Assembly (NCBI GenBank): GCA_026745465.1
Contig: JACYXH010000315.1
Span: 412,001-476,000, forward strand
DNA: 64,000 bases
Direction of reading: 5' to 3'
Source of the DNA: Lota lota
Taxonomy: Eukaryota; Chordata; Actinopteri; Gadiformes; Lotidae
Shown: positions 62,165-64,000 of the stretch, piece by piece
How the letters are laid out: each line of letters starts with the position of its first letter
How positions within the stretch are numbered: the stretch's first letter is position 1
The notes under the pieces: generated by a model
The model's input: only the letters and a program-made list of their open reading frames with translations
Told to the model about the DNA's origin: nothing
Databases searched by the model: none
Position numbers and translations under genes: made by a program

Positions 62165-64000
62165 AGCACCTGCAGGGCTGAACTCGCTGGGTCCTCCCTC
62201 AACCACTTTCTTTACCAATGGGAGGTAGTGTGAACACACCCAACACCATGCTAACAGGGTTGTCTACGTAGTATATTTCTAATTCAGATGTAGGCCTGTT
62301 CAGGGCCAGCCAAGTCATCTAATTCATTCATATGGTAGGAATGGGCTTCTCTCATTGTAGCTTCAAACACTGCCTCTTGATTGCCTATCGAACGCTGCAG
62401 GGGGGGATTGGGATTCAGAGTAGAATACCATGAATGTTGATTCTGTTATTCTTTGCATTTCCCAGAATCCTAAAGATGGTTTTAAGTGTCACTCTTATGA
62501 AGGGGAATGGTGGATCTATAAGATGCAATTATTAATTAACGTTTTATGCATTACATACAATCAGACTGCTTTATTTTATGTACACACAAGCCACATAAAA
62601 TATATGAAGCATATTAATTGACTTTTCAGGCTAACTCTGGTGACACAAATCACTTTATTTTTGGAACGATATATACTATATTGTATCACTAAATTCAAAA
62701 TCGTTGTAAATGATTTGTCAATACTTTTGATTATGCATCAAATTGCACATGGCTATTCTCAGGTTGTTTGTAAGTAAATGTTTAGGTTGCCACTATCGTA
62801 AGTAATAAGTCGTTTTTTAGTATACATTTTATGCGGAAAGATTTGGGTATGGTATATATGTGTGGTATATTTGGTTATGTTTGTCACCTAGTTTTGGGTT
62901 AGAGTGTAGAGACTGATGGATTGTTTCTTGAAATAGTTTCGCATGGACAACCAAAAGAAGCACCATATTTGTCATTAAACAGTAGCTGCACAGTAGTCTG
63001 AATGGTTGCCCTAAGCTTTATGCAAAGTTTGCTCAGCAATATTCTACACCAGCAGTGGTATATATTTTGGTTTCACATTTGTCCTCAACCCAACATACAT
63101 AAATGAAAGGCTATCAGCAGTGCTGTTTCATTGGTGAATAAAGATGAATGTTTATAATTTTTAAATTTGCACATGGATCCCAATAATTGCTTTTGTGTTG
63201 TCATGATCACTCATGTATAATTTTAAAACGTTAATTGAAATAGTGCTTCACTTTGGGAGGAAATAAAACAAATTGCTAGCATGAGAACATACTCCTAGAT
63301 CCTCTGCTGAGGATATACATTTTTCTTTCTCCTGGCCAACATATTTATTTGTTGGAGTTTTACAGTGTCTTACATTGGAACATATTTGGAGACCAGTTCA
63401 GTCACTTGTAACCCTATGCTTAGTACACAGCCCAGGGTTTAGTATGCATAATCATACAGTCCCTGTTTCACGGGAGTTAATGCAAATGTTTATTACCAGA
63501 GAGCTTCAAGAGCAGATATCAACACGTGTACATATGGCCTTGTGTTTCCATTTTGGACAGTTAACACTGGAGTATCTTGGTACCTACCGATCGTACACCC
63601 AAAGCAACGGCAGTGGAGGAATAGATGTGAAAGAGTCCAAAATACACGAGTCCTATACAAAGTCAAACCAACGTAGCTTACTACATTTGCGCTTAGTCTG
63701 CTTTTGTGGTTAGCCTTGCGCTCTGTGTGCACTGGGCTTCAGAATATAGTCAATCAAGTTGTTGCAATAAAATAAAATAAACACTCAGTTGATGAAGAAT
63801 GATAGAACACAATTTAGAAGGCTCATCTTTACTGTAACAGCTTGGAGATCCACTTAAAAAATGCACTCTGCCGAAGAGACAAAATTCAAATGATTTAAGT
63901 TTAAAATGGCAAGAAAAATTAATTGTTACAATCTATATGACAGTTAAGAGTTTCTGAAGGGTTAAAGTATGCAAGGACAGACATGACACTTTTCTATCTG
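62165..64000 (+). other. tpp1 3' UTR and downstream sequence
   Basis: No further gene was recognised. AATAAA hexamers occur near 63136, 63262 and 63764; any could end the tpp1 transcript. A 112-codon open frame at 63375-63713 shows no recognisable family and has AT-rich, non-coding-like composition. Confidence 0.6.

Noticed and set aside
63375-63713. 112-codon open frame downstream of tpp1
   Set aside because: No family recognised, AT-rich, no splice or start context. Likely 3' UTR or spacer.

Overview
The window is vertebrate, almost certainly teleost fish, DNA. Genes are split into many small exons with GT-AG introns, and no bacterial or organellar features are present. Dinucleotide microsatellites of 50-170 bp and poly-C/poly-G runs up to 43 bp are unusually dense. 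That density recalls cod-like (gadiform) genomes, but the species assignment is inference only.

Six protein genes were assembled by splicing exons by eye. Phases were checked at every junction, and each complete gene closes to a whole number of codons.
- slc38a6 (+): last three coding exons, 555-1582.
- prkch (+): protein kinase C eta, 14 coding exons, 8418-24716, 679 aa.
- hif1a (+): hypoxia-inducible factor 1 alpha, 15 coding exons, 27062-39086, 754 aa.
- htra2 (-): mitochondrial Omi protease, 8 exons, 43494-40689, 441 aa.
- mis18bp1 (+): the centromere licensing factor also called KNL2, 17 exons, 44383-52225, 1227 aa.
- tpp1 (+): lysosomal tripeptidyl peptidase 1 (CLN2), 13 exons, 55432-62164, 561 aa.

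slc38a6-prkch-hif1a is the order known from human 14q23. The block htra2-mis18bp1-tpp1 is joined to it here and is not adjacent in human. hif1a and htra2 converge on a 1.6 kb spacer holding a palindrome with a polyadenylation signal on each strand. htra2 and mis18bp1 are divergent and share an 888 bp promoter region. The genes belong to separate pathways: amino acid transport, kinase signalling, hypoxia response, mitochondrial quality control, centromere assembly and lysosomal proteolysis.

Mobile DNA comprises a 5'-truncated L2-like LINE between mis18bp1 and tpp1, an 832 bp hAT element with a perfect 8 bp target duplication in tpp1 intron 1, and fragments of common fish interspersed repeats. 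No LTR element or other virus-derived copy was recognised.

The most interesting signals are small-scale. Two minisatellites are seeded by splice donors and repeat the donor six or seven times (hif1a exon 2, tpp1 exon 8). hif1a intron 13 is 531 nt, stop-free and in frame. A CENP-C motif is retained in mis18bp1. A perfect CLEAR box lies upstream of tpp1. A 46 bp-arm palindrome, a roughly 140 bp inverted repeat, and simple repeats serving directly as polypyrimidine tracts of several exons are also present.
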